Origin: Chrysopilus asiliformis
Lineage: Eukaryota > Arthropoda > Insecta > Diptera > Rhagionidae
Reading direction: 5' to 3'
DNA: 64,000 nt
Assembly: GCA_964034945.1 (NCBI GenBank)
Contig: OZ035960.1
Span: 80,819,331 to 80,883,330 of the forward strand
Shown: positions 33,286 to 45,124 of the stretch, in pieces
Layout of the letters: each line of letters opens with the position of its first letter
How positions within the stretch are numbered: the stretch's first letter is position 1
The notes under the pieces: model-generated
Told to the model about the DNA's origin: nothing
The model's database searches: none
Seen by the model: only the letters and a program-made list of their open reading frames with translations
Position numbers and translations under genes: made by a program

Positions 33286-34246
33286 AGAGAATCATTCTTT
33301 TCAATTCCTTTATTTGAGAATAATTCTTGCGCGAATTTTATTTTTGATTCGTTCCCGAATTTAATTTTTAACGTGGATACGTCTTGAATTTTGGTTATGG
33401 GGGTACAAATTAGAAAATCGGCTTGATGCCATGATAACAAATTTGCAATCGATGATACTCGATAGTTTGTGGTGACATCCGAACAGAAACTGTGTTATAA
33501 GATCCGGCCTACATTAAAGCATTGTTTAGGGTATTTTGTTATGTTAAACTATGTTCAATTATTTTTTTAAAGATCAAAATCAAAATTTTCACTGCCGCTG
33601 TTATGCTGTGTTTGCTGCTTGTAGTACAGATTTCACATTTATACTCTTTTTATGTTTTCTTTGTGGTATTGAATATTTGGAAGAGCCACAGGAAAGAGAA
33701 CACGACGAAGTATGTCGAGGTTGAGTGAAAACTTTTACTCTTGATTGTTTCTCTTCTCTATATGGGTTGTTCGGGTTCTGGAAATTCATTTTACTTTTGT
33801 TTCTCTTGATTGTCCAGTGTTTCCTTTAATTTATGTATACGAGTTGTGTAAGCCAGCGGATTGTGTTTAAGATTTTAGTTGCTGTAAATTGAAATTGCTT
33901 TGTTGTTTTTATCGCGTAATTTTATTTTATTTTGATTTTTTTTTTGTTTTTCATCTATGGGCGTTTTCATGATTGCAAGTTCTACAAATAACACAAAAGA
34001 TTTTGATAATAATAAACCCAGTTATATGTTATTCGTTTACTTTCGCAAATTACTGAACAACTAAGTATTACGAGGAGATGGAAGAAAATGTTTTGTGCAA
34101 TTTGCGCAACTTCCGAGTATATTTATGAAAATACCCTATAACATTTTAGAATTAAACATTTGTTCGTTGTGTTGCAAGTGAAATTTGATTTTTAGGTACA
34201 AGATGCCGAAATTCACCAAACGGAAAGGCACATCCCGCAATGGGCA
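33286..34246. other. Unassigned AT-rich DNA
   Basis: Contains an ATTCGTTCCCGAATTT stretch at 33345-33365 that resembles the complement of 34560-34650, maybe an eroded inverted-end element of about 1.3 kb. No gene. Confidence 0.35.
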
Positions 34247-34396
34247 CCTTATACGTTCAATATATTGAACAATATTTTGGGTTGTGTTCAATATATTGAA
34301 CCTGTAAGGACTATATTGAAGCAAAAATATTGAAGCGATCCATACGATTTTGAATACCCTTCAATATATTGAAGCAAAAATATTGAACGTGTAAGG
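34247..34396. mobile_element. 150-bp foldback MITE
   Basis: Ends CCTTATACGTTCAATAT and inverse (one mismatch). The inside is built from TTCAATATATTGAA palindromes and TATTGAAGCAAAAATATTGA direct repeats. Confidence 0.75.
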
Positions 34397-34425
34397 CAGG
34401 TCTAAACGTAACATTATGGTCAATC

Positions 34426-34523
34426 AAATTGTTTCTTTAGTTTCCTTTTCACTAAAATTTCTTACTTAAATATCTATTGGCGATCGTTGTAGGCGGATCC
34501 ACGTCTTCTGGCCGTCTCTACGA
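34426..34523 (+). repeat. 98-bp dispersed repeat, copy 2 (partner at 14903-15000)
   Basis: Same orientation as copy 1. It starts about 30 bp after the MITE at 34247-34396. Confidence 0.8.
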
Positions 34524-34786
34524 GACAGACACCTTGCTTTTTGATTCTCGTATTTAAAAAATTCCATTCGCGAACCGAATCAAAAAAATCAGAAATTGAA
34601 AATATGATTCGTTCGCGAATTTATATCAAAAGAATAATTCGCGAATTAAATTATTGTATAAAGTATTTAAACCGAAAATATGTCGAATAGGAAACTGGTA
34701 GGGCGAGGGGAAATTATGGTGGAGAAAAGAGACGGAACCTGCTGATGGCTAGTGGAAGGGGAGGTGGTATTTCTTTTTTTTTCCAT

Positions 34787-34875
34787 ACTGACAGACTGAC
34801 AGATTAACAGATTGACAGACTGAGACTGACAGACTGAAAGACTGACAGGCTGACAGGCTGACAGGCTAAGACTGT
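34787..34875. repeat. ACTGACAG-type imperfect tandem repeat
   Basis: Roughly eleven 8-10-bp units (ACTGACAG, GCTGACAG, ATTGACAG). The minus-strand frame at 34667-35065 reads through it and is not believed. 34876-35569 holds nothing else I can name. Confidence 0.8.
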
Positions 34876-35569
34876 AAGTAGCCACGGTTGTACAGAATAG
34901 GTTTTTTTTTGTTAAACTGAATTTGCAATAAGGGAATTCACAGTCCTCTTTTAAATTGCGGGTAAATTTACCGCTCGGTAATGCAGTCAAATTTAACAGA
35001 TTTTTACCGAGACGATAACTTGGTTCATGTAAAAATGAATTACCGGATTCGGTAATTGTATACATGCCTCGAGTCGTGTTTTTCAGCCTCGGTATTCGGT
35101 ATCAAGAATCAACCGCGAGTGGCGCTAGTAATGTTTTTAGTTGTCAAATTTTTTCGCTGGTTATCTCATCGGACTGCAATTTTTTTCGATTTTGATAGCC
35201 GTTGCCACAATAGAAATTCAAAAGAATACATCAAACATGGATTTAAAGGTATGTGATATATTTTACAATCAAATTCGCAGTTCATGATTTGGTCACGTAT
35301 CAAATAAAAGCGCTGTTCTCAAATCTGTGCTGTGGGATGTTCACAGCAGAATATTTTCAGTCTTTTAATATTACCGAAAATACCGAATACCGAATACCGA
35401 AGAGGATTGTGAATACCCTCAATATCACAAAAATGTGGAGGTTACTGCGTAATATCTAGAAACTTGATATATTATAGCACTTTAAGTGTTCTTTTAAACT
35501 GTCTCAATCATGATTGGACATTTTATATTCTGCCCTATTACAAATAATCAATTAAATATATATAAATAT

Positions 35570-35890
35570 TGTAACGGGCTCGTATGGACCCGTTTAGATT
35601 TTTGCTTCGGCTTCGGATTCAAAATTCAGAATGTCTGCTTGTAGGGAAAGCGGCAAGTTGTAGAAGTTTCCCAATCCTTACAGAGGATACTCGTGGCCCA
35701 AAATCTTCGCCATTTGTCTGGAAGGTTCTAGTGGGTCGGGTTTTTTCTCGAATATTTTAGTTGTACTGGCTCATCTGATGACTCGGGTTGCCGCTTTGTC
35801 GTGAATTGTGTTTTTCTAACGATGCTGCCGTTTCAATATGTAATAAAGCGTGACGTGAAACAATTCAGTGCCGACCAAGTAAAACAGCAG
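35570..35890 (+). mobile_element. LTR-like segment, possible solo or 5' LTR
   Basis: Begins TGTAACGGGCTCGTATGG, is GC-richer than its surroundings, has AATAAAG at 35842-35848, and ends near CAATTCAGTGCCGACCAAG, a style seen at the LTR/leader boundary of insect LTR retrotransposons. No second LTR, gag or pol is present nearby, and the ends are not proven. Confidence 0.3.
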
Positions 35891-37168
35891 CACTTCACAA
35901 ACGGTAAGAAAATTCCTGTTACTATCCCACAATTTTGCTGATTCTGTTAAGCTTCTTTGAAATTATAAACCTCTTAAGACATGTTCATGCTATATTGATT
36001 TTGTTCTTCAGTTTCTTATGTAGCAATTAATCGTTTCATTAATCTTTTATAATACAATGTTTATATCTATTTAATAAACACACATTGATGTACTCTTATA
36101 TATGTATATATATAATCTGTACACACAAGTGTATTTGGTGACAATTCAGACAAAACAATAGTCGATTAATGTAACATTTAGAAGTTTGTGAGTGATCTGT
36201 TTAGACGAATTCACGTAACTGATATCCCAGTCATTTCTGTTGAAACCATCATTGAATATTTATCCCAGTTTGTTATCGTCCTTATTTGTGCAAACATAGG
36301 AGGAATAACTAATAGCCCACAAATTGAGTGGACAAGGGTATAGTTTAATAAATGTTCAGTCTTTTATTTAATATGAGAAATTCGAACGGTTAGTTTCGAA
36401 GTCAACCTCTGAGAATCCATCGAGGGATTTTGTATTCAAAGTTACAAAGCTCGAATTTCTCCGATTTTAATTTATTACAGCGCCCACAGTATCCCCGTAG
36501 CTTTTTATATTAAATGAGATACGAAATTGGCTCTGTCACTCAAGAAATAGCATTGGATTTACAGATAAAATAGATTTTGGATAAATTTTAACCTAATCCA
36601 TTTTGCGGTTGGAAAGATTTTGATATGAATTTTCTATTAACGGTCTTTATTTATATAAATCATTGACTCACACTTAAGTTAGCTTTAAACCTTTATTTAT
36701 TTATTTACAATGCCTATTGAACAGAATTAATCGATTAAAGACCTATTATTCGAACCTAAAGCCAATTTGCGGATTCTATTAAATTAAACCCTTATTTATA
36801 GAAGTGAGAAAACATATGTTACTGTCTCCTATATCATAAGATTTTTTTATTTTGAATTAGTAAATTTCTGGTGTGTAACATTTTCTTGAATGATTCTATC
36901 GCTTACCTTCATCGTCCCTTCACAATCGACTCCTAAAAAGTTTTCCACATTTTCTCAATCAAATTAAGGGAAACGAACCCCATATCGGTACATTGTAACT
37001 AGTGTAACTTTGGGATGCCTAGGCTCTCTCCGTTGTATGGCATTGTTTTAGATTCTTTTACTCCCCTATATGGATTGATTTTTTCTTCTCTTTTAAATTT
37101 TACTCTTTTCGTTGAATTGTACTCTTTCCGTAAACGAAGTTATCTATCACAATCACAAGGATAACCTA
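35891..37168. other. Unassigned AT-rich DNA
   Basis: No gene, array or inverted repeat seen. Confidence 0.5.
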
Positions 37169-37654
37169 TCTATATATATAAAAATGGATGTTTGTCTGTT
37201 TGAGATTACAAAACTCAAAAGCTACTGGACCGATTTTTACGCGGTTTTTTGCAAAATGATCTGCGTTGCCAGGAGCAGGTTTTTAGCTATGTTAGATTTT
37301 CAAAATTCGGGAATCTTTTTTCCCGTTTTTCTGAAAAAAATCGGCATGAGGGGGTTTCCGGGGTCGCTGATCGCGAATCCGGTTTAGATTTTTAAAATTC
37401 CGGTTTAGATTTTTAAACAGAAGGTCCTGTAAGGATATCTAAAATGCCCTTTTTCCAATTTTTCTCGCAAAAACTGGCTTTGGGAGATTTTCTAGGTTGC
37501 TTATCACGAATCTGGTGTTGCAATTTGAAAATTCGAAGCGGAAGGTCCTGTAAAGATAACGTTTTTTCCCCAAAAGTTTTTAAGTTATTTATGGTATTTT
37601 GGCATTCTAAAATTTATACAAAAAACTTTAAGCTAGCAACGAAGGGTCTGCTAG
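37169..37654 (+). mobile_element. Complete short Helitron-like element, 486 bp
   Basis: A|TCTATATATATAAAAATGG at the left, GCAACGAAGGGTCTGCTAG|T at the right: the A/T insertion target and TC...CTAG ends of a Helitron. The inside has ~115-bp diverged units (GTCCTGTAAGGATA, GGGGTCGCTGATC). Left third is nearly identical to 12907 onward. Confidence 0.8.
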
Positions 37655-38187
37655 TGTAGTATAAAATCCACACATCTCTGCGAATAAATCGAGGGTTTTC
37701 CCCAAATTATATACAGTCAAGTTTCAAAAAATTTCTTACCTGCTATCCAACAGCTTGCTACTATGCACTACTATAAATAGAGTGAAATATTAATTTTCCT
37801 TTCATTATCGAATTCAACATGGAAGCGTTCGATTATAAAGAATTGGTAGAAATGTGTTTGAAAAACAAAAACGAAGAAGATTTCGTTTATTTTATTAAAA
37901 CGAAATATCCTTTTGATTCTTACAACATCGTTACCCATGAGGAGATCAAATTGTTAGCGGTGTACTTCATTTACAGAATTGAGATAGAAGGACAAGAAAT
38001 AGAAATAAAATATGAATTATTATTGATAAAGATAGATGGCAAAGTTGGTTAGGCATTAACCAACTGTACAATATGTCAGACAACATTAGGTAGATTAAGC
38101 CAAGAAAAATCGACATCATCAATTAGCATTTCAGCACATGAATGTGGGGTATCTTCACGAAAGAGCCCGTTTTATGGAGCACATTTC

Positions 38188-38496
38188 CATGGGAAATGTT
38201 CCACCGAAATTTCCTAGCTTATTCCTCCACGGTATATTTTCCCTAGACCCTCTCGTGCAGCTGCACGTGCGCAAGACTTCTTCCTTGAGCCTCCCCGTTT
38301 TCGTACTGTAAAGTTTAGGGGTTCCTTCATTCCGCGAACAAAAAGACTTTGGAACGATTTACCATCCGATGTGTTCCCCCCGGACTATAACCCGCAAAAG
38401 TTCAAGGACAACATAAATCGGCATCTCCTTTTGCCCTTCCGACCATCTTAAGCTGTGCTTCGGCATGAAAAAGCTCTGTCTGGAACTATAAAAAAA
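38188..38496 (+). mobile_element. LINE 3' end, second copy of the 8331-9525 family
   Basis: Matches 9200-9520 closely (GGGAAATGTTCCACCGAAAT; GACTTTGGAACGATTTACC) and ends in a short A-run at about 38490. Its stop comes six codons earlier (CCATCTTAA). It lies inside the transposase fossil and has replaced or removed a few of its codons. Confidence 0.85.
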
Positions 38497-38669
38497 ATAT
38501 TCTCAGATTCCGCTACGATCTGAAGTTTGAAGCTTCCGGATTAGTAAGAAACAATATCGAAGATACTCAAAAAAGGGATTAAAAAAAGTTCATCAAGAAT
38601 TTCGCAAATTGGGATTAATAATAGACCAACCAAAACGAGGTGCTGGCAACACAAATGATGGTAATACAG

Positions 38670-40186
38670 CAGGGGCGTGGCGTGAGTTTTGAAGCTAGGG
38701 ATGCAAATTTTAATTTTTTGGAATTTAATTGCCAACTTAAGGTTTTTATGTTATTAATAAAGGTATTTTTTGTGTTGTGCAAAAATACATCTCTCGTTAG
38801 CTACTTAAATGAATGACAATAGGATAATAAAAAGTTCAAAACATTAAAATAACTTATAAAGTACAAGATTATGAAAATGATTATGAAAAATTCATCCGAT
38901 CTTTGATTAGACTACGAAATTATAATGTGTTTGTTTTTAATTCGAGACACTTATATATCCGAATCGAAAGAAAAAGTAAATTAATGATCTTTTTGTATAA
39001 AAAATACTGTTATAAAATAAAATATTTACGATTGTCCGCATAAACCCGGATACACCAAGATCGTTCTTAACTCAGAATTGCTAATTCTGAAGAGAGTTAA
39101 ACAGCTTTATGAAAATTATTTAAATCGCTGTAACTTACAGATTGCCAAACGTTGTTATCCTTCGAAAAAAGTAAACAAGGCCAACAAAATAACTTTTGCT
39201 TATTTGCACAACCTCAAAGCCAATTAAAATCTTCGTAAACTTTGACCGAAAATCGTCTCGTACAACTTTTATTTACTGTTGTTACATTTAACTTTGGTTT
39301 TGGTCTCCCGCGATCAAGAATATTTTGTTTTTCTGAAAAAGATCGCGAACTAAATGATTGTTTTAATAAGCTATCGATTACACAACAATCTGCCATTTTT
39401 ACCAAACTATTGAAATCACAAAAATCACACAATAAAAAGACACGCTAATAAATAAACAATTTAAGACACTACTCACTACGCATGCAGAAACGGTACTACC
39501 AATTTGCCTTAATGCATTTTTTTTACTTATTTTCACTCGGAAGCAACGATTCGAATTGCTTATTTCACCTCTTCCTGTTGCACATGACATTACGAGGCAA
39601 AAGAGAAATGATCGCCCGAAAGAAATTTTTATTTTTGGAATGGTTTTTTTAAACGCGAAAACCGCGTATTTTTTCTTCAAAAAGGTATGAATATTAGATA
39701 TAGAATTACTCAAAACAAAATCATCTAAATGTCCTCCAAAAAAACTTTTTAAATACGGATCTTAGTTTTTTAGTTATTTGAATAAAAGCGCAAATTTTTT
39801 GACTTCTGCTGAGGTGGAAGCAATTTTTATTTTGCATCCACATTCTCTCTTTTCTCCAGTCGTTAACATAGGTTTTCATCTCTTAAAGTTTAGTTTTATC
39901 TCTCTTCGTACAAAACTTATAGATGCAACAATATAAAAACAGTTCCAAAGGCAAGTTAAGAAATTCTCTCTTTTTTAAAGTCAGTCGCGGTTGAATATAT
40001 CACGACTGTATGATAAAATGCATTTTGTGCCGTACTGAAGCTACAAACGGCACAAAACAGTAACTCTAAGTTGGCTCACCCTTTACAATAAACTCAAACT
40101 TAATTATGATCGAATTTTGAAAAAAAAATGTTTCAACTTAAAAACTCAGTTACCAATATTTTTGTGAGATTGACGCCACGCCCCTG
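38670..40186. mobile_element. hAT derivative, 1517 bp, TSD TAATACAG
   Basis: Tips CAGGGGCGTGGCGT and inverse, flanked by exact TAATACAG at 38662-38669 and 40187-40194. Excising it restores GGT AAT ACA GCA AGA (GNTAR) in the transposase fossil, so the target frame confirms the boundaries. No transposase of its own. Confidence 0.9.
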
Positions 40187-40433
40187 TAATACAGCAAGAA
40201 GATTTTGCTTAGACCCCGAGATAACTTCTGAAATAACAAGAATAGATTTCAGTTTGATTTACAATTTCAAAATAGTAATTGCCTGCAGTAAAGCAAAAAA
40301 CGCTGAAAAATTTGGAAAATTTGCCAAAGACACTGCAGAAATATAAAACAAGAATTACCCACGGAGAAATATGCCACAAACAGTCCACAAAATATTATAT
40401 CATGGTGAAGACATCATCAGAAATAATTTGTTA

Positions 40434-41826
40434 GGGTCAAAGTGGGTAAATGTAAACAGGGGTAATTGTAAACACTATTGGTTGTCCCCAAACTGCTATT
40501 CCTTCTTAGCTTATCGAGACAATATATTGGAAATTGATCTTTTGTCTCACTGCGGACACGTGGCACAATAGATCTAAGAGAGGGTTCGTTGTGTATGAGC
40601 TGTCAAAAAAAGTGCTTCTTTTTAGTGTGATTTCAGTTTTTCTAAGACTGAAAAGAATTAGTTTTTGAAGTGATTTTTAAAAGAAAGTATGTATGTTTTA
40701 CTTTATATACGAACATTATAGTTGTTTGAGATCGGTTATATATGTTAATTTTTGTCTATAAACAAACTGTAAAAAGTTATTGTCTGTTTACATTTACCCC
40801 CTAATTTTTAACCTCATGTCCAAATGTAAACACTATAATGGGGTTAATGTGAGCAACTTGGGGCAAAAGTAAACACCCTTTTTATACCCGTATGGTCAAA
40901 CCAAAGGGTATATTAACTTTACCTTACCGTTTGTAACTCCAAATCCTGTCATTACACACAAAAATAAATTACATTAGTGTGTTTAGGAGGATAAAAATAA
41001 TCAATTTTTGCATGTCCGTCCGTCAGTCTGTTGGACAGATTGCGGGCGCACGGATTGAGCTAGAGACTTGAAATTTTGCGCAGATCCGTTTTTCGTAAGA
41101 TGCAAGGCTAAGTTCGTTAATGGGCGAAAATGGACCATTAGGGGGGGTACCCCCCATACGAACGAAAACGTTTTTTACAAATATCTCAAAAACGGTGCAT
41201 CTTATCTAAAAAATGCAAGAACAAAAGTTATTTAGGATATGATTCTACATAAAACTCCCATACATCACAATCCGATTGGAATAAATTTAAAATAATCTTA
41301 TTGGAAAGTTTGACTTCAAAGTGGAATTTTATCACCATACGGGTTTTCAATAATTGCCGGATTGGCAATTATAGCTTTTGTTATGTTTTATATTCTAGAA
41401 TTGATCTCAGAATAATATAAAAAGAGTATTTTTGTTCATTTCGTACAGTATTACATATGACAAATTTTTATTTTTGGGTAAATGTAAACGTAGTATATGT
41501 CTCCATGTTAATATCATAAATGTTTGGTTTTCTGCTTAGGTTACTTTTCCCCCCGAGATTTTTCTTTCAATATGGCATAGAACCCAAAAAGGTGTTTACA
41601 TTTAGCCTATTTTCCAAAAATTTGAAAAAAAATATAGGGGTAAAAGTAAATATCCATTTTTGTAAAAAATTAAGGACCTATAATTTTTAAATCACATGGA
41701 ATGGGCAATAAATAGACAACAAATTTTAACATAATATATCAAAACTCTTAATTTAAAAAAAAACCATTACAAAGTTGAAAAAATATCCAAAAAGTGAAAA
41801 TCGTTTACAATAAGCCCCCTTGACCC
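40434..41826. mobile_element. TA-flanked element with GGGTCAA ends, 1393 bp
   Basis: Tips GGGTCAAAGTGGG and inverse (CCCCCTTGACCC), with AAATGTAAAC/GTTTACAATAA following; TA at 40432-40433 and 41827-41828. The interior repeats words like GGGGTAAATGTAAAC and AAAGTAAACACC. Excision rejoins NNL to PLGNLSE of the fossil. It holds copy F of the common repeat. Confidence 0.8.
40883..41395 (-). mobile_element. Common ~560-bp repeat, copy F (nested)
   Basis: Reverse orientation with both ends. Tandem block only about 17 nt, and about 30 bp lost near the inner end. Lies inside the 40434-41826 element. Confidence 0.85.
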
Positions 41827-42085
41827 TACCACTTGGAAATCTATCAGAAGTAGTTCATGAAAAAAGCAATAAAGCCGCCTACAGGTATTTCAGAGAACAT
41901 AACACTAGGAAATGTCAAGGAATAGCGCAAATGAAGACTTAATTAACCCATTCGTCTCGAGCATTAGACACAATTGGAAATCACATTTGGAATTAGATGA
42001 AGAAGCTAAAAAGATACTACAGGATACAAACAACCCCTCTCATGTTATAGATGAAATACAACAATTACCCCTAGACAAAATTTAA

Positions 42086-43668
42086 TTAACAATGTTAATG
42101 AAATATGTATGATAAACCAATTTTCGTTAAATTCTTATTTAATTTCGTTTTACTAATAAAATCTACTTTAAAAATAAACTATGTTTAACTACTTATACAA
42201 TTTCACGCAAATTGCATAATAATAACAAAAAATCATATTTTATGATATTTCAAAAATATTCAAATTAAAGCAACTACTTTCCTACGAAAAAATAAACAAA
42301 ACATTAAAAGTTTAATTTTAATTTACAATATCTCATAAACTAGTCATCCGAGTGTGATAAAATTTTATGAAAAATAAAGTTTCAAGAGTTTTCTATTCAT
42401 TAAAAAAAACCGCATTTAAAAATTTTCAATTGATCAAAAGATATCGAATTTTGACCAATAGAAAACGATCTCGCGTCACAAGATCTGGCCAAAAATCACC
42501 TGGTCTATCTTGTGATTTTTATTGATAAAGTTTTTAACCACCACCAAACAAATTTCTGCATAACGATCAGCGTTCTTCGCCAAATTTGATTAAAATCAAT
42601 TTGGAACGGGAAATTCCACCAGAACTGATGGTTAACCACACTAAAATTTTCTCTGGAAACTTTGTTCTGGGTAAAAGTTTGACGTTATCGGGCACAGTAG
42701 ATTCTGGAGTATCAAAGTAATGATGTCCTTGCTATTCATTTTCACCTAGAGTGAAATTACACTCATCATCCATCACTATTTTTATTTTGCTTTCGCAGAA
42801 AAAATTCTTAATACAACACCATCTCCCAAAAAAAACTACGTGTGACCAATAGTCTGGGAGTAAATCATTTTATTCATTAATTTCATACACCATGGAATAT
42901 ATCGAAGTTGAAATAAATAAAGTTTTTTCCATTTAATATCAATTTATATTGCAGATTTAAATCCCCAAACGTTATTTGACTGCATCGAATATTCAGTTAC
43001 TATTCGTTATTCGGCCTATTTTTACTATATGGCCGAATACCGAATAATCCCAAATATACTATTGGTTTGCATCATGGGATAATGGGGTTGCGAGTGAATT
43101 ACACTCGACTGCTTCTTCCGTTCTACCCCATGTACCCTTTTTTTATTTAACATATTTATTTTTAAAGAAATTTTTTTGAATATATAGAAACAAAATTGTT
43201 TCATGTATTCGTAAGATGTATTTTAAAGTAAAAAAAATTTAAAATCATTTTTTCATATCCGATCTTCTGCAAATAATTTTTTAAATTAAAACGTATTCAA
43301 GTGAAAATGATGTTTAGCATGAAACACTCTTATTGTCAAAATGTCATAGATTTGATTGAACAGACAAAACGATGGTAATAATCAATCACTTTATTAAATT
43401 GATTTACACGCTTGAAATAAATTCATGGATGTCTGAACATTGAAATATTGTGCTAAATTTCTTTGAGATTTTCAAGAAACAAAGTTAATCATATGAAAAA
43501 TTACTGAATCCCTGAAATTGTATTATTTATTTAAAAGGTAAGAAATTCAAAGTCATGATTTATTTTATTTATGCTACAGCATTTGCGTAGTTATATTCGC
43601 GGAGCTCGAGGATTATTTTATTTTGTTGAAAATATTAATCATGCTCCAAGTATCATCTGCGTCACCCA
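42086..43668. other. Unassigned AT-rich DNA
   Basis: The first part presumably holds the 3' end of the Transib-like element, but no inverted end is recognised. Otherwise nothing seen. Confidence 0.45.
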
Positions 43669-44010
43669 CACTTAAAAAAATATAACAAAAACCTTGTTTC
43701 TATTGACAAAATTTGTTTTGTTGAATCTCGACAAAGATTTTTTGTTAAATTAATAGACAAATTGTTTGAAAAACAAATATTTTGTGAATACAACAATTTT
43801 TTGTCATTTCGACAAATTAGTTATTATTAATTTCACAATTGTTTTATTGATTTAACAAAACACCATTTTAAAAAAAACAATTTTTTTATGGAACAAAGAT
43901 TTCGCTCCAAAAATATTTCTTCCAATTGACAATTTTTTTTGTGATTTTATCAAAAATTTTTGTTAATTTAACAATAATTTTATCCATATGACCAATTTCT
44001 TCTCTGAGTG
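43669..44010. mobile_element. 342-bp MITE, CACTTAAAAAAA/TCTCTGAGTG ends
   Basis: Ends are inverse with several mismatches. The interior is made of CAATTTTTTGT/ACAAAAAATTG words on both strands, giving a loose foldback. No clean duplication. Confidence 0.5.
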
Positions 44011-44547
44011 TAGACGTGTTTGTAACCGTTTTTGGAATGACTATTAAGTTAAATGGAAATCATTCATTTCCAACCAATATCTATTGAATTTGAAAACCTG
44101 TAGCGATTAACAGAACAATATTACACGAAAAGAAGTCAGAAGAAGTAGAGAGCGTAGGATCATAGAATATTATTAGGGCGTGTGCGAAACGATCTAGTTC
44201 AGGGTCGGCAAAGCTTTGAAAGTCCTCGGGTATCCACTACCACTGACAAGCGATTTACGTATTTACATGACTTGATTCCCAAGCCAAGTCCAAACTTTGT
44301 CGAACGCTCTTTATAGTATTTTTTGGTTTTTTGGCACATTGTCAATGGTTTTAATTTACATTAAAAATATGTTTGATAATCAACAACTTTTTTATGAACT
44401 TTTCAAATTACTTAAAGAGTGATTCATTTGTGATTCGTTCACTTCAATGAATCACTCCCAAAGAGTGATTCATTTGAATCATGAAGATTGGAATTAAAAG
44501 ATCGATTCTAGCGACTGTCAGTCAACATTCTTATTACCTACGATTTT
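44011..44547. other. Unassigned DNA
   Basis: Contains two AGAGTGATTCATTTG repeats (44416-44475) and nothing else I can name. Confidence 0.5.
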
Positions 44548-45004
44548 TACACCCGTATGGTGAAACCAAAGGGTATATTAACTTTGCTTTACCGTTTGTA
44601 ACGCGAAGATCTCGTCATCACACATAAAAATGTATTACACCAGTGTGTTTAGAATGATAAACAAAATTGATTTTTGCATGTCCGTCTGTGGCGCGGATTG
44701 CGGGCGCACGGATTGAGCTAGAGACTTGAATTTTGTGTGGATCCGTTTTTCGTAAAATGCGAGGCTAAGTTCGTTAACGGGCAAGAATGGACCATTAGGG
44801 GGGGTACCCCCCATACAAACGAAAACGTTTTTTGTGAATATCTCAAAATAGGTGCATCTTATCTCAAAAGTCCAAGAACAAAAGTTGTTTAGGATATGAT
44901 TCTACATAAAACTCCCATACATCAAAATCCGATTGGAATAAATTTTAAAAAATCTTATTAGAAAGTTTGATTCGCCAGATTGGCAATTATAGCTTTTGTT
45001 ATGT
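44548..45004 (-). mobile_element. Common ~560-bp repeat, copy G (shortened)
   Basis: Starts TACACCCGTATGGTGAAACC. The tandem block is reduced to about 9 nt, and the inner CACCATACGGGT motif near the right end is deleted, so the inverted pair is lost. Confidence 0.8.
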
Positions 45005-45124
45005 TTAATTGTCGTATTCAAAAGTTTCACCTTAAAAATAACAACTATAAAATAAAATTTCACACCATCTGCAATAGTTTCGACCTCTACGAGGGTGGCC
45101 GTTCATATTTCACGAATAACAAAC

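Larger units (their letters stand above)
37819..42085 (+). pseudogene. RAG1/Transib-like transposase fossil broken by three insertions
   Basis: Four coding pieces read in order. 37819-38187: EIKYELLLIKIDGKVG, an in-frame stop at 38050-38052, then CTICQTTLGRLSQ. 38500-38669: LRFRYDLKFEASG ... FRKLGLIIDQPKRGAGNTND. 40187-40433: GNTARRFCLDPEITSEITRID ... then MPQTVHKILYHGEDIIRNNL. 41827-42085: LPLGNLSEVVHEKSNK, YRYFREHNTRK, and after a frameshift EDLINPFVSSIRHNW to a stop. The order C-x2-C, a G-N-x-A-R-(R/K) block, H-K-x-L-x-H-x3-I-I, then S-E-x3-E-x2-N-K-x3-R-x-F-R matches the RAG1/Transib catalytic core; IDGK would hold the second catalytic Asp and the SE...E..NK block the final Glu. The upstream part with the first Asp is absent. 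Stops, frameshifts and insertions make it dead. Confidence 0.6.

Noticed and set aside
34667..35065. 132-codon minus-strand frame
   Set aside because: Half of it is the ACTGACAG tandem repeat, giving Ser/Leu/Cys/Gln runs; no motif and no splice context.
35570..35890. Complete LTR retrotransposon
   Set aside because: Only one LTR-like segment; no gag, protease or pol frames and no second copy in the window.
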